A DNA stretch of 64,000 nucleotides from Lactococcus ileimucosae (GTDB taxonomy: Bacteria; Bacillota; Bacilli; Lactobacillales; Streptococcaceae). Positions 53,580 to 63,305 of the stretch are shown here, piece after piece. The notes under the pieces are model-generated. The model searched no databases and was not told the DNA's origin. It saw only the letters and a program-made list of their open reading frames with translations. The translations under genes were made by a program, and so were the position numbers. Each line of letters begins with the position of its first letter. The first letter of the stretch is position 1. Location of the stretch: contig NZ_CALPDE010000003.1 of the NCBI RefSeq assembly GCF_943193185.1, positions 116,183-180,182 of the forward strand. Reading direction: 5' to 3'.

Positions 53580-54860
53580 TTAAAACAAGTAGAAAGTTGA
53601 AGCAATCAAACCAATAACTGTTGAAATCCAAATCCAAGGAATTGTTTTCTTCAACACATCATTAACATCTGTTTTTGTGAAATCTGACACCCAGACATTA
53701 TGTGAGTTTGTAGGATCACATACTGCTTGTACATTAGAATTCAAACGCAAAGCAACCATTGCCATAACTGGGTTCATACCACCAGCAACAAGTAAGGAAA
53801 CAATTCCTGAACCAAGACCCCAAACGTTTAATGGACCACGATAAATTGCAAGCGGAGCAAGCAAACCGAAGACTACAACAAACATGATTGGACCGTTAGG
53901 AATGATAGCCTCAATTGCACCATCCAAGATGGTTGAAACCTCTACTGACATGACGGCATTCAGCAACATACCAATACCTATCATCAAGCCTGCTGCTCCA
54001 GCAATATCCTGAATCCCTTCGACAAATGCTGAGGATACAACATGAATTGGATTCTTCGGAGTACTTAATAATAAAGCAGCAAGAATACCTGTAATAATAG
54101 CCGCTACAAGTGGCACATTGAAAGCAAAAACTAAAACAACTGGTACGATTGGAGCAATTAGAGCAATTGAGCGCACGTTATTGTTGCGCCCTTTATTCGC
54201 GGGCATCGCCCAAGCTTTTCTACGTTTTCCGTTAAATTTTACAAAGTAAACCACCATGATAATAGACATGATAATCAAGGGAAGTCCCACCATCCAAGAA
54301 TAAGATGTCACCGTTTCAAGGGGGAGACCAAGCACATCAATATATACCGCAAGAGTAGAAACTGAGAAAGTTACCCCAATACCATTGGCCAAAAGAAGAA
54401 TGATGCTAGAAATCATGGGAGAAAGACCCGCAGATATCATGATTGGGATAATGATTGTCCCAACCAAAATGACCATTCCAAGCCCGTTAGAGGCTGTAAA
54501 AATAACTGACGCTACGGCTAAGAAAGAGAGAGCAAGCGGTAATGCTTTATCACCAGCCATCTCTGCAGCTTTTTTGATAATCAGCTCGGTAACACCAATT
54601 TTTGTCAATATTTTTCCGAAAAGTGATCCAAAAATCAAGCCTGAAATAGCTGTGGCCATACGCATTGAACCATCTTCAAGAACACCCTTAACCAAGGTAA
54701 ATTTCTCTGGGTCCTCTGACATAAAAGGTACACCTGCAATAACAGAGATTAAGATTGCCATGATTGGAAGTGCCAAGATTGTTGGCAACTTGCGTGTCAT
54801 CATCAGGGCTACTGCGCCGAGGAAAACAACTATAATTCCGATTAACTGTAAAGTTTCCAT
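53580..54860 (-). CDS. Ion-transporter superfamily permease (anion or organic acid)
   Basis: 426 residues, about 11-12 spans. LMMTRKLPTILALPIMAILI near the start and the repeated N-terminal/C-terminal halves, with TASNGLGMVIL and NSNVQAVCDPTNSHN near the ends of each half, resemble citrate/dicarboxylate or gluconate-type carriers (CitMHS/DcuC/GntP character). Co-directional with the FAD oxidoreductase (14 nt gap) and the HyuA-like gene, so it probably imports the substrate of that pathway. Confidence 0.72.
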   Translation of the reverse strand: METLQLIGIIVVFLGAVALMMTRKLPTILALPIMAILISVIAGVPFMSEDPEKFTLVKGVLEDGSMRMATAISGLIFGSLFGKILTKIGVTELIIKKAAEMAGDKALPLALSFLAVASVIFTASNGLGMVILVGTIIIPIMISAGLSPMISSIILLLANGIGVTFSVSTLAVYIDVLGLPLETVTSYSWMVGLPLIIMSIIMVVYFVKFNGKRRKAWAMPANKGRNNNVRSIALIAPIVPVVLVFAFNVPLVAAIITGILAALLLSTPKNPIHVVSSAFVEGIQDIAGAAGLMIGIGMLLNAVMSVEVSTILDGAIEAIIPNGPIMFVVVFGLLAPLAIYRGPLNVWGLGSGIVSLLVAGGMNPVMAMVALRLNSNVQAVCDPTNSHNVWVSDFTKTDVNDVLKKTIPWIWISTVIGLIASTFYLF

Positions 54861-54873
54861 TTTTTATTCCTTT

Positions 54874-56268
54874 TTATTTTTCAATATAAGCTTTTTGTGC
54901 AATAAGTATATCTTGTAATGCCGAGACATCGACTTCTTTAACAGACTGATTTTCTTTCAAAGCCAGGACAGAAGCAAGACCAGCTGCTTGTCCGAGTGCA
55001 GTCATTGTTGGTGTCGTACGAATCGCTGCCTGCGCTTCAAAGGAAGCAGAAACACAGCGTCCTGTTACTATGAGATTTTCTAACTCGTTAGTAATCATGA
55101 TTTCATATGGGATTTTGTAATAGCTATCAAAAGTACTTGCATCAAACTTCTCATGCTCTATTTCTTCACTCTGTGCACTATGAACTGAAACTGTTCCTTC
55201 ACCTTTAGGGTTATGAATATCAATGGGGTAACCCGAATGAGCAATGTGTGTTTTAAAATCCGTTCTTTCCAGAACGTCTTTATTAGTCAGCGTATAAACA
55301 CCTTTAATTTGACGTGTTCCACGGATACCAATACTTGGTCCTGTGTATACTATCTTCGCATTTCTGAATCCAGGAATATCTTCAACTAAAAACTTAAATA
55401 ACTCTGCACATTGCTTTCTGCCGAGCATCTCTGCGCGTGTCAAACTTTCTGCGGAGACACCACTTCCGTTGATAATACGTGTTGTATTAATAATGAATTC
55501 ACCAGGGACATTTGTTTCAAAAAATAAAATATCTTCACGGGGGATACTGAGACGTCCTTCTTTTTTGGCTTTTTTAAATTCCTCATCAAAACCAATAAAT
55601 GAAAGAATTTCCGTATTTTTCATTACATTAAGATTTCGGTTGAGCCGTGGGAATTTCTCTGGATCTTTCAGAACCGTGTTCTTAAGCTCTTGTGTGTCCA
55701 CACCATAAACTTTAAGATTCATCGTCATCGGCTGCATCGCTTGGTCAGATTCACGCCCCAGTTGGAATGGAACTCCCGCCTCAGTTGCTAAATCCGCATC
55801 CACAGTTGCATCAATGAAGTATTTTGCTGTCAAGTTTGTCAGTCCATCTTTGTTTAATACGGTAATAGACGAAATTTTACTGTTCGTTTTTTCAACAGAC
55901 ACAAGATTCGTGTGAAACAGAATATCACATCCTGCTTCCTGCACCATTTCATCCAAAACAATTTTCAAACCTTCTGCTGAAAATGGTGTTAAATACGAAA
56001 TATAATTGGTAGAATCAAGCACATGACCTGGCGAGTAACCCTTTTCAACCATGCGCTGGACCATCTCTTCACCCAAACCTTTTATAACCTGCTTTTCTCC
56101 TGCAAAAAAAGTCATCATAGGGCCGACACCATTTGCTGTTAAAGAACCGCCGAAATAGCCATACTGCTCAATAATCAGCGTTTTAGCTCCATTTCGTGCA
56201 CTTGCAATCGCAGCGAAGACACCAGACATGCCACCACCTGTAACGATCACATCATAATTTGTTTTCAT
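54874..56268 (-). CDS. FAD-dependent oxidoreductase (FAD_oxidored/PF12831 type)
   Basis: 464 residues from ATG 56268, which is 9 nt after GGAG; the ATG two codons upstream is too close. FAD motif DVIVTGGGMSGVFAAIASA (about 5-23), YFGGSLTANGVGPM (about 37-50), DATVDADLATEAGVPFQLG (about 158-176) and a C-terminal VTGRCVSASFEAQAAIR TTP pattern. This family is often found in poorly described catabolic clusters of anaerobes. First gene of the operon FAD oxidoreductase - transporter - HyuA - metallopeptidase, under a cre-controlled promoter. Confidence 0.85.
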   Translation of the reverse strand: MKTNYDVIVTGGGMSGVFAAIASARNGAKTLIIEQYGYFGGSLTANGVGPMMTFFAGEKQVIKGLGEEMVQRMVEKGYSPGHVLDSTNYISYLTPFSAEGLKIVLDEMVQEAGCDILFHTNLVSVEKTNSKISSITVLNKDGLTNLTAKYFIDATVDADLATEAGVPFQLGRESDQAMQPMTMNLKVYGVDTQELKNTVLKDPEKFPRLNRNLNVMKNTEILSFIGFDEEFKKAKKEGRLSIPREDILFFETNVPGEFIINTTRIINGSGVSAESLTRAEMLGRKQCAELFKFLVEDIPGFRNAKIVYTGPSIGIRGTRQIKGVYTLTNKDVLERTDFKTHIAHSGYPIDIHNPKGEGTVSVHSAQSEEIEHEKFDASTFDSYYKIPYEIMITNELENLIVTGRCVSASFEAQAAIRTTPTMTALGQAAGLASVLALKENQSVKEVDVSALQDILIAQKAYIEK

Positions 56269-56290
56269 TATCATTTACTCCTTGCTTTTT

Positions 56291-56339
56291 CGTTAGCGCT
56301 TACATTTTATATAATAGCATTTCTTTCAAAATGTGTCAA
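56291..56339 (-). promoter_or_regulatory. Promoter and cre site of the FAD-oxidoreductase operon
   Basis: TTGACA (56334-56339), 17-nt spacer, TATTAT (56311-56316). TGTAAGCGCTAACG (56291-56304, minus strand) is a strong cre match placed just downstream of the start of transcription, so CcpA repression is expected. Confidence 0.85.
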
Positions 56340-56395
56340 TTTTTATGAAAATAAAATCCAATAATATGTTATGATTATAAAAAAGGAGTAAAAAT

Positions 56396-57379
56396 ATGAT
56401 TAATTATTCTGTAGAGAAAACAAAAGAAAGCATTGATTTTATCACGTTTAATATCCATGATAAACTTGAAATAACTTTTGCAAATATCGGAGCCTCTATC
56501 TTTGAAATAAAATTTTCAGATTGTGCAGGTAATTTGGAAAATATAGTGCTAACCCCTAATTCACGACAGTACTGGATAGAAAATAGAACTTTTTCAGGTA
56601 GTATCATTGGTCCTTTAGCTGGTCGCTATGAAATTAATGATACCTCTCTTGAAGTGAACAGACCACCTTATCATTTCCACGGTGGAAATACCGGATACGA
56701 TAAAAAAATTTGGGACTTTGAAATTAATGAATTACCATATGAAACCCAGCTTATCTTTACTTTAAATGATCTTGAAAACCATTTGAAAGTAAAGGTCATT
56801 TATTCTATCAATCAGCATTTGCAGCTAAAAATGGCTATATCAGCTATTGCAACCAAAAAGACTCATTTCAACCCAACCAATCATATCTATTTTAATTTGA
56901 GCGGAAACAATCAAGATACTGTTGAAAGTCACACTCTTTATCTCTCAAGCAATCAATATTTTGTAGAAAATACAGAAAAAGTAATTATCGGTAGTTCCAA
57001 AATCACAAAGGATGATATACTTGATTTTTCAGATTTAGATGGAAAATCATTAAAAAATTTAAGCACTTTTGATGGTTTAGACACTACTTTTTCATTAGAC
57101 AAGAAAAAAGTAGGGATAATCAGTCATCCTCAAAGTGGACGAGCTGTTAAAATAAATACTACATTACCTGCAGCTGTCGTATTTACCTTGAATCAGCCAC
57201 AAATACATTTCGAGAATAAACCAAAATATTCTGGAATTACTTTTGAAACACAATACCCAGCTAATAACTTAGAAAAAGTTATGCTTAAAGCTGGTGAAGA
57301 ATATTTTTCCGAAACTACCTATAGTTTCTTGAATTTAAAGGATAAAAAGATGGATGGGAACAGTTGTAACTTGATTTAA
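56396..57379 (+). CDS. Aldose 1-epimerase family protein
   Basis: 327 residues of the galactose mutarotase-like fold. GPLAGRYEI (about 79-87), PYHFHGGNTGYDKKIWDFE (about 97-115, including the catalytic His) and NPTNHIYFNLSG (about 160-171) are conserved blocks; the C-terminal FETQYPANN supplies the catalytic Glu. It interconverts alpha and beta anomers of a sugar. Divergent from the FAD oxidoreductase operon; AAAAGGAG site. Probably belongs with the ROK kinase as a sugar-use function. Confidence 0.87.
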   Translation: MINYSVEKTKESIDFITFNIHDKLEITFANIGASIFEIKFSDCAGNLENIVLTPNSRQYWIENRTFSGSIIGPLAGRYEINDTSLEVNRPPYHFHGGNTGYDKKIWDFEINELPYETQLIFTLNDLENHLKVKVIYSINQHLQLKMAISAIATKKTHFNPTNHIYFNLSGNNQDTVESHTLYLSSNQYFVENTEKVIIGSSKITKDDILDFSDLDGKSLKNLSTFDGLDTTFSLDKKKVGIISHPQSGRAVKINTTLPAAVVFTLNQPQIHFENKPKYSGITFETQYPANNLEKVMLKAGEEYFSETTYSFLNLKDKKMDGNSCNLI

Positions 57380-57537
57380 ATAAGACATGCCCAATTGTTT
57401 ATTTAGAAAAAATATAAAATATTTTAAAAGAAAAAAATCCCAGACTTATATGAGTCTGCTGAAAAACTTTACATATTTTTTAAAACACAATATATTGTGC
57501 AATAAAAATAGAATTATATCTATATGTCGTATAAAAA

Positions 57538-57663
57538 GAGGCTGGGGCAAAAGTCCAAAATAATGAAAAAACGCTAAATTTCGGCAGATAATGCCCTGAT
57601 TGAGCATTTTTGTTTTTTCTATTTTTGCTAAAACTGATCAAAAACCGACTTTTGCCCCAACTC
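57538..57663. repeat. MITE-like element ending in TGGGGCAAAAGTC
   Basis: GAGGCTGGGGCAAAAGTC (57538-57555) and GACTTTTGCCCCAACTC (57647-57663) are inverted ends around about 90 bp. Similar GAGGCTGGGAC-type inverted repeats are widespread in Gram-positive genomes as remnants of insertion sequences and can act as terminators. Confidence 0.65.
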
Positions 57664-57790
57664 CTTTCCAGTAGCCCCGACTTATATACTGAGATTTTTA
57701 AAACATTTTTGTTAGATGCCTTATCAAGCATAAAGGCAGCTGCATAAATAACTTATCAATGTTTCTTATACCTTAAAAAGTACAGTAGAC

Positions 57791-57810
57791 GGGTGCTTTT
57801 CTTTTTTGCC
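57791..57810. repeat. 20-bp direct repeat, right copy
   Basis: GGGTGCTTTTCTTTTTTGCC; one mismatch to 47469-47488. Read on the minus strand it encodes GKKEKHP, as in the C-terminus of the integrase remnant, so it may be a duplicated fragment or an attachment-site remnant. Confidence 0.5.
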
Positions 57811-58060
57811 CTCGTCTGAATATTATATGTCCATTTTTGATGATGTCTGGTACTCTCATCTTTTACTTGCAATCATCCATAAGTAGATTTATTTTGTTTT
57901 CTTCTTTTCATTTTATTCTCGTTAAGTCAAAGAAAATACCTTTTCCAAGCACTTTTAAGACGGTTACGTCATAAAATTTTGTAACTATTTGCAGGTCCGG
58001 GGTAAATTTTTTCAAGCTATTTAAAACAATACAACATTCTAGTTTCAAAGCTTGTAAGCA

Positions 58061-58069
58061 TGTTATACT
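58061..58069 (+). promoter_or_regulatory. Extended -10 of the YdcF-like gene
   Basis: TGTTATACT (58061-58069), followed by GGAGG before ATG 58093. Confidence 0.6.
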
Positions 58070-58092
58070 GGATTTAGTTATTGGAGGATTTA

Positions 58093-59127
58093 ATGTTTTA
58101 TTTACTGTTCTTTTTAGTCATTTCTGCCATAGGTTATCTACTCATAAAATTTAAAGATCGAAGCATTATGGGTGGATTACTTTTAGCTGCAGGTCTAATA
58201 CTCTCTTTCTTCACCCTTCTACTCTTGGGACTGGTATTTCTTGATGAGAAAACAACTCACGGCTCCACAATCTCTCTAGGAATTTTTTATTTTCTCATTC
58301 CCTTAGTTTTTTTAGTTCTTTGTATTTATCTCATCCTAAACTCACAAACGATGCGGACCAGAGAAGGAAAAAGTATAACTGCTAAACTTTCTGCTGCTTT
58401 GGGACTTAACCTCATTATTAGCCTCCCTCTCTTCTTAGTATTGGTCTCAGGGCTTATAAATGTTCCTTTATTTCTCAGCATTATTTTAATATTTCTCTTG
58501 CTGCTTGACTTAACTCTTACTTTCATCTTCATGGCCTACTTGCTTTATTCTTGGATGTATCAGATGTTCCCCGTAAAAAAACAAATCGACTATATCATCG
58601 TCCTTGGATCAGGAATTTCTAGCGAAGAGGTTCCTCCACTTTTAAAAAGTCGTTTAGACAAGGGAATCGAGTATTTTTGTAAAAATACCTCTTCTAAATT
58701 TATTGTCAGTGGTGGACAAGGTGATGATGAGCCCGTTTCTGAAGCTTTTGCTATGAAAAAATATCTCCTGTCTCAAAATATTCCTGAAGAAAATATTATC
58801 ATGGAAGACCAGTCAACAACAACTTATGAAAACATGCTTTTCTCAAAGCGTCTTATTGAGGAGGATTGGCAATACCATTCTGAATACAATAAACGGTATC
58901 CTGTCATTATTTTTTCAACGAATAACTATCATGTCCTTCGAGCACGTTTATATGCTCACAGAGTCCATCTTAAAGCGGAAGGTGTTGGTGCTCCAACTGC
59001 TTTCTATTTCTTACCAACAGCACTCATTCGTGAATATGCTGCATTACTCTCCCACAATAAATTTTGGGTTATTGGGCTTGTTCTTCTGATTTTCTTGATT
59101 ATAGTAAGCAGCTTCTTGCCTATATAG
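58093..59127 (+). CDS. YdcF-family (DUF218) membrane protein
   Basis: 344 residues from ATG 58093, 6 nt after GGAGG. Four or five N-terminal spans (about 1-160) precede a DUF218 domain (YIIVLGSGISSEEVPPLLKS about 171-190, FIVSGGQGDDEPVSEAFAM about 209-227, STTTYENMLFSK about 247-258), and a last span at the C-terminus. Related to SanA/YdcF proteins linked with envelope functions; biochemical role unknown. Confidence 0.85.
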   Translation: MFYLLFFLVISAIGYLLIKFKDRSIMGGLLLAAGLILSFFTLLLLGLVFLDEKTTHGSTISLGIFYFLIPLVFLVLCIYLILNSQTMRTREGKSITAKLSAALGLNLIISLPLFLVLVSGLINVPLFLSIILIFLLLLDLTLTFIFMAYLLYSWMYQMFPVKKQIDYIIVLGSGISSEEVPPLLKSRLDKGIEYFCKNTSSKFIVSGGQGDDEPVSEAFAMKKYLLSQNIPEENIIMEDQSTTTYENMLFSKRLIEEDWQYHSEYNKRYPVIIFSTNNYHVLRARLYAHRVHLKAEGVGAPTAFYFLPTALIREYAALLSHNKFWVIGLVLLIFLIIVSSFLPI

Positions 59128-59221
59128 TGTAGCCTTTGAACTAAACCAGTGCAGGAGTAGATACTGATAAATTTTCTTTTCGTGGCAAAAGTGGACTTTA
59201 ACTGATTTTAATCAAAAATAT

Positions 59222-59271
59222 AAAAAATGCTTAATCCCTGCGCCTTTATGCACATGATTAAGCATTTTTCA
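59222..59271. terminator. Bidirectional terminator between ydcF-like and rlmI-like genes
   Basis: AAAAATGCTTAATC / GATTAAGCATTTTT, 14-bp perfect stem with long loop; serves both convergent genes. Confidence 0.88.
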
Positions 59272-59281
59272 CTTTCAAATT

Positions 59282-60451
59282 TTATTTTTTTATCTGGATA
59301 AATAAGACCTTAAGATAGTCACCTTCTGGAAACGTTTGAGACACCTTAAAATCTGAAGGCAAGTGTTCCTCTTGAAAAATAACGTAACTTACACCTTTAT
59401 CTTCCAAAGACTCTTGAACCATTTTTTTAAACTTTTTCCGACTGACATTCGCAGCATTTGTAGAAGCAATCAAAAGGCCATTATTATTCAAGATATCCAC
59501 AGATTGCTGAACCAGTTCTCCATAATTTTTAGCAACAGAAAAGGTCTTTTTCTTATTTCGTGCAAAACTTGGTGGATCCAAGACAACAATGTCATAACAC
59601 AACTCCTTTTTCTTGGCATAGCTAAAGTAGTTAAAGACATCCATGACATATATTTTTTGAGTTTCTGGGGCAATACCATTCATTTCAAACTGTTCACGTG
59701 TTTTGTCCAAAGAACGCTTTGCTAGATCCACTGAGGTTGTTTGGCTAGCCCCACCAAAGGCAGCTGCTACAGAAAAAGCACCCGTGTAACTGAACATATT
59801 AAGAAGTGTCTTACCCACAGCTAAACCATTTGCCAAAGCTCCTCGAACATTTTTCTGATCCAAGAAAATACCGGTCATTAAGCCCTCATTCAGATAAGTT
59901 GCATAAGTAACACCATTTTCCTTTACCGCTAAAGGCTCTGGAGCTGCTTGACCATAGAGAAAACGACTCTCAAAGTGCAGCCCCTCAAAGCGAATTTTCT
60001 CATAAGCTCCTTTAATTTCTGGGTAAACGGACTGAAAAGCAGCGATAATATCTGAACTTTGTGCATAAATAAAAGCATTGTACCAACTAAAGACAGCATA
60101 ACCTGCATAATAATCGACAGTTACCCCGCCTAAACCATCACCTTCACCATTAAATAAGCGAAATGCTGTTGTCAACTCATCTTGAAAAAAAGAAAGTCGG
60201 TCATTTTTGGCATTCTCAAACTTTCTTTTATAAAAACTTTGATTGATGTCCTCTTGTGCTTGGGTTAAGACCCAGCCTGCCCCCTTATTTTGCTTGGATA
60301 AGTATCCTCTCCCCAAAAAGTTTTCCTTCTCATCAACAAAGTCAACAAAAGAATCTTCTTTTGGAAGAAACTTCAAATCATCCGCAACAATTAACGGAAA
60401 AGTACGACGAAGTTTTATTGCTGCCTGTTTTTTTACTGTGATTTTCTTCAT
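59282..60451 (-). CDS. Class I rRNA large-subunit methyltransferase (RlmI-like)
   Basis: 389 residues. An N-terminal PUA-like domain (about 1-75) and a C-terminal SAM-dependent methyltransferase domain: NMFSYTGAFSVAAA (SAM motif, about 218-231), VDLAKRSLDKTREQFEMNG, and the catalytic motif VVLDPPSFARNK (about 292-303). Family members methylate cytosine C5 in 23S rRNA (RlmI) or RNA of unknown identity. Single gene. Confidence 0.9.
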   Translation of the reverse strand: MKKITVKKQAAIKLRRTFPLIVADDLKFLPKEDSFVDFVDEKENFLGRGYLSKQNKGAGWVLTQAQEDINQSFYKRKFENAKNDRLSFFQDELTTAFRLFNGEGDGLGGVTVDYYAGYAVFSWYNAFIYAQSSDIIAAFQSVYPEIKGAYEKIRFEGLHFESRFLYGQAAPEPLAVKENGVTYATYLNEGLMTGIFLDQKNVRGALANGLAVGKTLLNMFSYTGAFSVAAAFGGASQTTSVDLAKRSLDKTREQFEMNGIAPETQKIYVMDVFNYFSYAKKKELCYDIVVLDPPSFARNKKKTFSVAKNYGELVQQSVDILNNNGLLIASTNAANVSRKKFKKMVQESLEDKGVSYVIFQEEHLPSDFKVSQTFPEGDYLKVLFIQIKK

Positions 60452-60639
60452 GATATTATTGTATCAAAAAAAGTCGTTCATCCCTCAATTTAAAGGCAGC
60501 CTATTTACGTCATACAATGCTTACTGCCCTCAGATAAAAACCTTGTCATTTCATTTATTAATTTAAATCAAGACACAGGAAATTTATAGGCCTACTTCCT
60601 TTACCCCTATCCCTCTCCTTATTCATCGTTCGACTATAG

Positions 60640-60666
60640 AAAAAAGCCAAAGTCAAAAGACTTCAG
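60640..60666 (-). terminator. Terminator after pgk
   Basis: AGCTGAAGTC / GACTTTGGCT stem with TTTT loop, then TTTTTTC on the minus strand. Confidence 0.75.
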
Positions 60667-60708
60667 CTATAATCTGTCTGACAAGACGAGGGTTTATTTT
60701 TCATGTGA

Positions 60709-61905
60709 TTATTTATCTGTGAGAGCAGCAAGCCCTGGAAGAACTTTACCTTCAAGAAGTTCCATAGAAGCTCCACCACCTGTAGAAATCCATGAGAATT
60801 TATCTGCACGACCGAGGTTGATTGCTGCTGCTGCTGAGTCACCACCACCGATAATTGATTTCACGCCTGGTTGAGCGATGATTGCATCCATTACACCGAT
60901 AGTACCAGCTTGGAAGTCAGGGTTTTCAAAGACACCCATAGGACCATTCCAAACAACAGTTTTAGCTCCTTTAAGTTCTTCAGCAAAACGTTTTACTGAC
61001 TTAGGACCGGCATCAAGACCGAGGAAACCTGGATCAACTGCTTCACCTTCAGTATCTTTTACTTCAGTATAACCAGCAAAAGCGTTAGCTTCTTTTGAGT
61101 CTACTGGCAAGATAAGTTTACCGTCTGCTTTTTCGAGCAATTCTTTTGCCAAGTCAAGCTTATCTTCTTCAACCAAAGAATCACCAATTTCGATGCCTTG
61201 TGCTTTGAAGAATGTATAAGCCATACCACCACCGATGATAACTTTATCTGCTTTACCAAGCAAGTTTTCAATAACACCGATTTTATCTGAAACTTTTGAA
61301 CCACCGAGAATTGCTACAAATGGGCGAACTGGATTTTCAACAGCATCTTGGATATAGGCAATCTCATTTTCAAGCAAGAAACCAGCTACTGCTTTATCAA
61401 CGTTTGCAGAAATACCTACGTTTGAAGCATGTGCGCGGTGAGCAGTACCAAATGCATCGTTTACAAAGATACCATCTCCAAGTGAAGCCCAGTACTTACC
61501 GAGTTCAGGATCATTTTTAGATTCTTTCTTACCATCAACATCTTCAAAACGAGTGTTTTCAACAAGCAAGATATCGCCATCTTTCAATTCAGCAATAGCA
61601 GCTTCCAATTCAGCACCACGTGTAGTCCCTGGGAAGACAACTTCTTTGCCCAATTTTTTACTCAAATCTACTGCCACTGGAGCAAGAGATTTTCCAGCTT
61701 TGTCTGCTTCTTCCTTAACACGACCAAGGTGAGAAAAGAGGATTGCACGGCCGCCTTGTTCAAGTACATACTTGATTGTTGGAAGTGCTGCAGTAATGCG
61801 GTTATCATTAGTAATTACACCATCTTTAAGTGGGACATTAAAGTCCACACGAATAAGAACTTTTTTACCTTTAAGATCTACATCTTTAACAGTCAATTTT
61901 GCCAT
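60709..61905 (-). CDS. pgk: Phosphoglycerate kinase
   Basis: 398 residues; glycolytic enzyme making ATP and 3-phosphoglycerate from 1,3-bisphosphoglycerate. [16 protein letters not shown] (about 14-29, substrate loop), [14 protein letters not shown] (about 56-69), and the C-terminal [13 protein letters not shown] and [12 protein letters not shown] nucleotide motifs. Monocistronic with a strong extended -10 (TGATATAAT, -10 at 61948-61953). GAPDH is not adjacent. Confidence 0.97.
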   Translation of the reverse strand: MAKLTVKDVDLKGKKVLIRVDFNVPLKDGVITNDNRITAALPTIKYVLEQGGRAILFSHLGRVKEEADKAGKSLAPVAVDLSKKLGKEVVFPGTTRGAELEAAIAELKDGDILLVENTRFEDVDGKKESKNDPELGKYWASLGDGIFVNDAFGTAHRAHASNVGISANVDKAVAGFLLENEIAYIQDAVENPVRPFVAILGGSKVSDKIGVIENLLGKADKVIIGGGMAYTFFKAQGIEIGDSLVEEDKLDLAKELLEKADGKLILPVDSKEANAFAGYTEVKDTEGEAVDPGFLGLDAGPKSVKRFAEELKGAKTVVWNGPMGVFENPDFQAGTIGVMDAIIAQPGVKSIIGGGDSAAAAINLGRADKFSWISTGGGASMELLEGKVLPGLAALTDK

Positions 61906-61947
61906 TTTCTGGAAATCTCCTATATTTTTTTATTTACTAATAAAGTA

Positions 61948-61955
61948 ATTATATC
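61948..61955 (-). promoter_or_regulatory. pgk extended -10
   Basis: TGATATAAT on the minus strand, about 45 nt before the pgk start; no clear -35 box. Confidence 0.6.
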
Positions 61956-62145
61956 ACAATTTAGGCAAAACTTTCTTTACAAGCTTCATCTGGCACGATA
62001 AATGCATGAAAAAAATTTTGAGAATGAAACGACCATTCTAATATTATTTTATTCTGAAACCGTAAAAGCCGGCTTTCCTCCATTTAAAATAGTTTAGTTT
62101 TCATCAAAGATTATGTTCAAAAGTTTTTCATACTTGTCTCAAATG

Positions 62146-62634
62146 TCATTCTTTTTCATATAATATTTGCTTTATCTTCTCTTTCAAACGATACTTCTCC
62201 ATCCTATGTAATTCACCGCCTGACAGATGATTTTTCAGTAATTTACGATATCTCAGACTCAAACGTTGAAGCACTTCTTCAAGCAAAGTTGCTGAAATCA
62301 ACATGTGTTCAGGAGTGTCAGCTTTACATTTCAAGGCATCTGAATGCTCGTATATATCTAGACCACTCCCACAGTCAAAACCCCGCTTGAACGCTCGCTC
62401 TCTTCTTTTTATATCTATTAGCCTCTGTTTATATCGTACTTTAAAATGACAATATAGCTTTTCATGAGTCACACCATCCTCAAGCAACTTATAGAGAACC
62501 AAGCGTCCTTCCTGTCGATAATCATCCATTGTCCAAAGATTTATCTTAATTAAATGACTGTTCTTCCATACAATATGTTGAAGCGAATGAAATATTTCTT
62601 CCAACTGTTCCTTATCTAAATTATTATTCAGCAT
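62146..62634 (-). CDS. comX: Competence sigma factor ComX
   Basis: 162 residues, the length of lactococcal ComX. Sigma-70-like: region 2-type LWTMDDYRQEGRLVLYKLLE (about 33-52) and HFKVRYKQRLIDIKRRERAF (about 63-82), then a region-4-like C-terminus (LEEVLQRLSLRYRKLLKNHL). ComX directs RNA polymerase to late competence genes through TACGAATA boxes. A GGAGATGAAG ribosome binding site precedes the ATG. As in streptococci, it lies beside an rRNA/tRNA cluster. Whether the strain is transformable depends on late genes not seen here. Confidence 0.85.
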   Translation of the reverse strand: MLNNNLDKEQLEEIFHSLQHIVWKNSHLIKINLWTMDDYRQEGRLVLYKLLEDGVTHEKLYCHFKVRYKQRLIDIKRRERAFKRGFDCGSGLDIYEHSDALKCKADTPEHMLISATLLEEVLQRLSLRYRKLLKNHLSGGELHRMEKYRLKEKIKQILYEKE

Positions 62635-63142
62635 CTTGCCTTCATCTCCTCTCTAATTCTCAAGTCCTTTTAATCCTAACTATATGCTATAATTTACCTC
62701 CCTCCTGTGGTGTCTCTACTCCTAACAGTAGAATACCATAGCTTCGCGTAAAACTGACATCTTGACAAATAAACTACCATATACAGCTCTCTATTTTCAT
62801 AGTAAAGTAATCTATAGAAATTATCTGATATTTATCAGTAGTGCTACATAAACAGTTCCTTTCCAAAATAAAACAGCTAAAGTATCTTTGAGCTGTTAAA
62901 AACTATTAATATAAATCCAATTAAACAAAAATACGAGGAGCACCTTGATTTTCAAGCCTTTATCAAATAATACATCACACTATTAATACCGCTTAATATT
63001 CCTATAATTTTTATACATTTCTTAACAAACCCATCAAGTCTCCCATTAACAATTCAACAGCGAACATGCAAAAGTATTTATTAATTACTCAGTCACTATA
63101 GTAAACTTGTTAAAAGCTAAGTCAAATCCTTTAATTAAACAA
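62635..63142. other. Intergenic interval between comX and the tRNA cluster
   Basis: About 500 nt, AT-rich, presumably holding the comX promoter; no clear ComR- or other binding site was recognised. No gene seen. Confidence 0.4.
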
Positions 63143-63175
63143 CGAAAAAACCAAGAGTCGCTAAACCCTTGGTGT
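63143..63175 (-). terminator. Terminator of the rRNA/tRNA operon
   Basis: ACCAAG / CTTGGT stem followed by TTTTTTCG on the minus strand, directly after tRNA-Leu(TAA). Confidence 0.8.
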
Positions 63176-63181
63176 GAGTGA

Positions 63182-63267
63182 TGCCGAGGACCGGTTTCGA
63201 ACCGGTACGAAGGTTACCCTTCGCAGGATTTTAAGTCCTGTGCGTCTGCCAGTTCCGCCACCCCGGC
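63182..63267 (-). tRNA. tRNA-Leu(TAA)
   Basis: 86-nt class II tRNA; acceptor GCCGGGG, anticodon loop CTTAAAA with TAA, long variable arm, T-arm CCGGTTCGAAACCGG. Last tRNA of the cluster. Confidence 0.94.
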
Positions 63268-63305
63268 AAAATATGGAAAATCTCCCACAAAGGGAGAACT
63301 AACAA

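Larger units (their letters stand above)
57380..58063. other. Gene-free interval with inverted repeats
   Basis: About 680 nt without a supported gene. It contains a hairpin CAGACT/AGTCTG (57443-57460) with TTTTTTT on the minus side, the palindrome CACAATATATTGTG (57486-57499), the MITE-like element at 57538-57663, the right copy of the 20-bp repeat (57791-57810) and the promoter of the YdcF-like gene. Confidence 0.6.

Noticed and set aside
57480..57731. Minus-strand frame of 83 codons
   Set aside because: It lies across the MITE-like inverted repeat, has no ribosome binding site and no recognisable composition.
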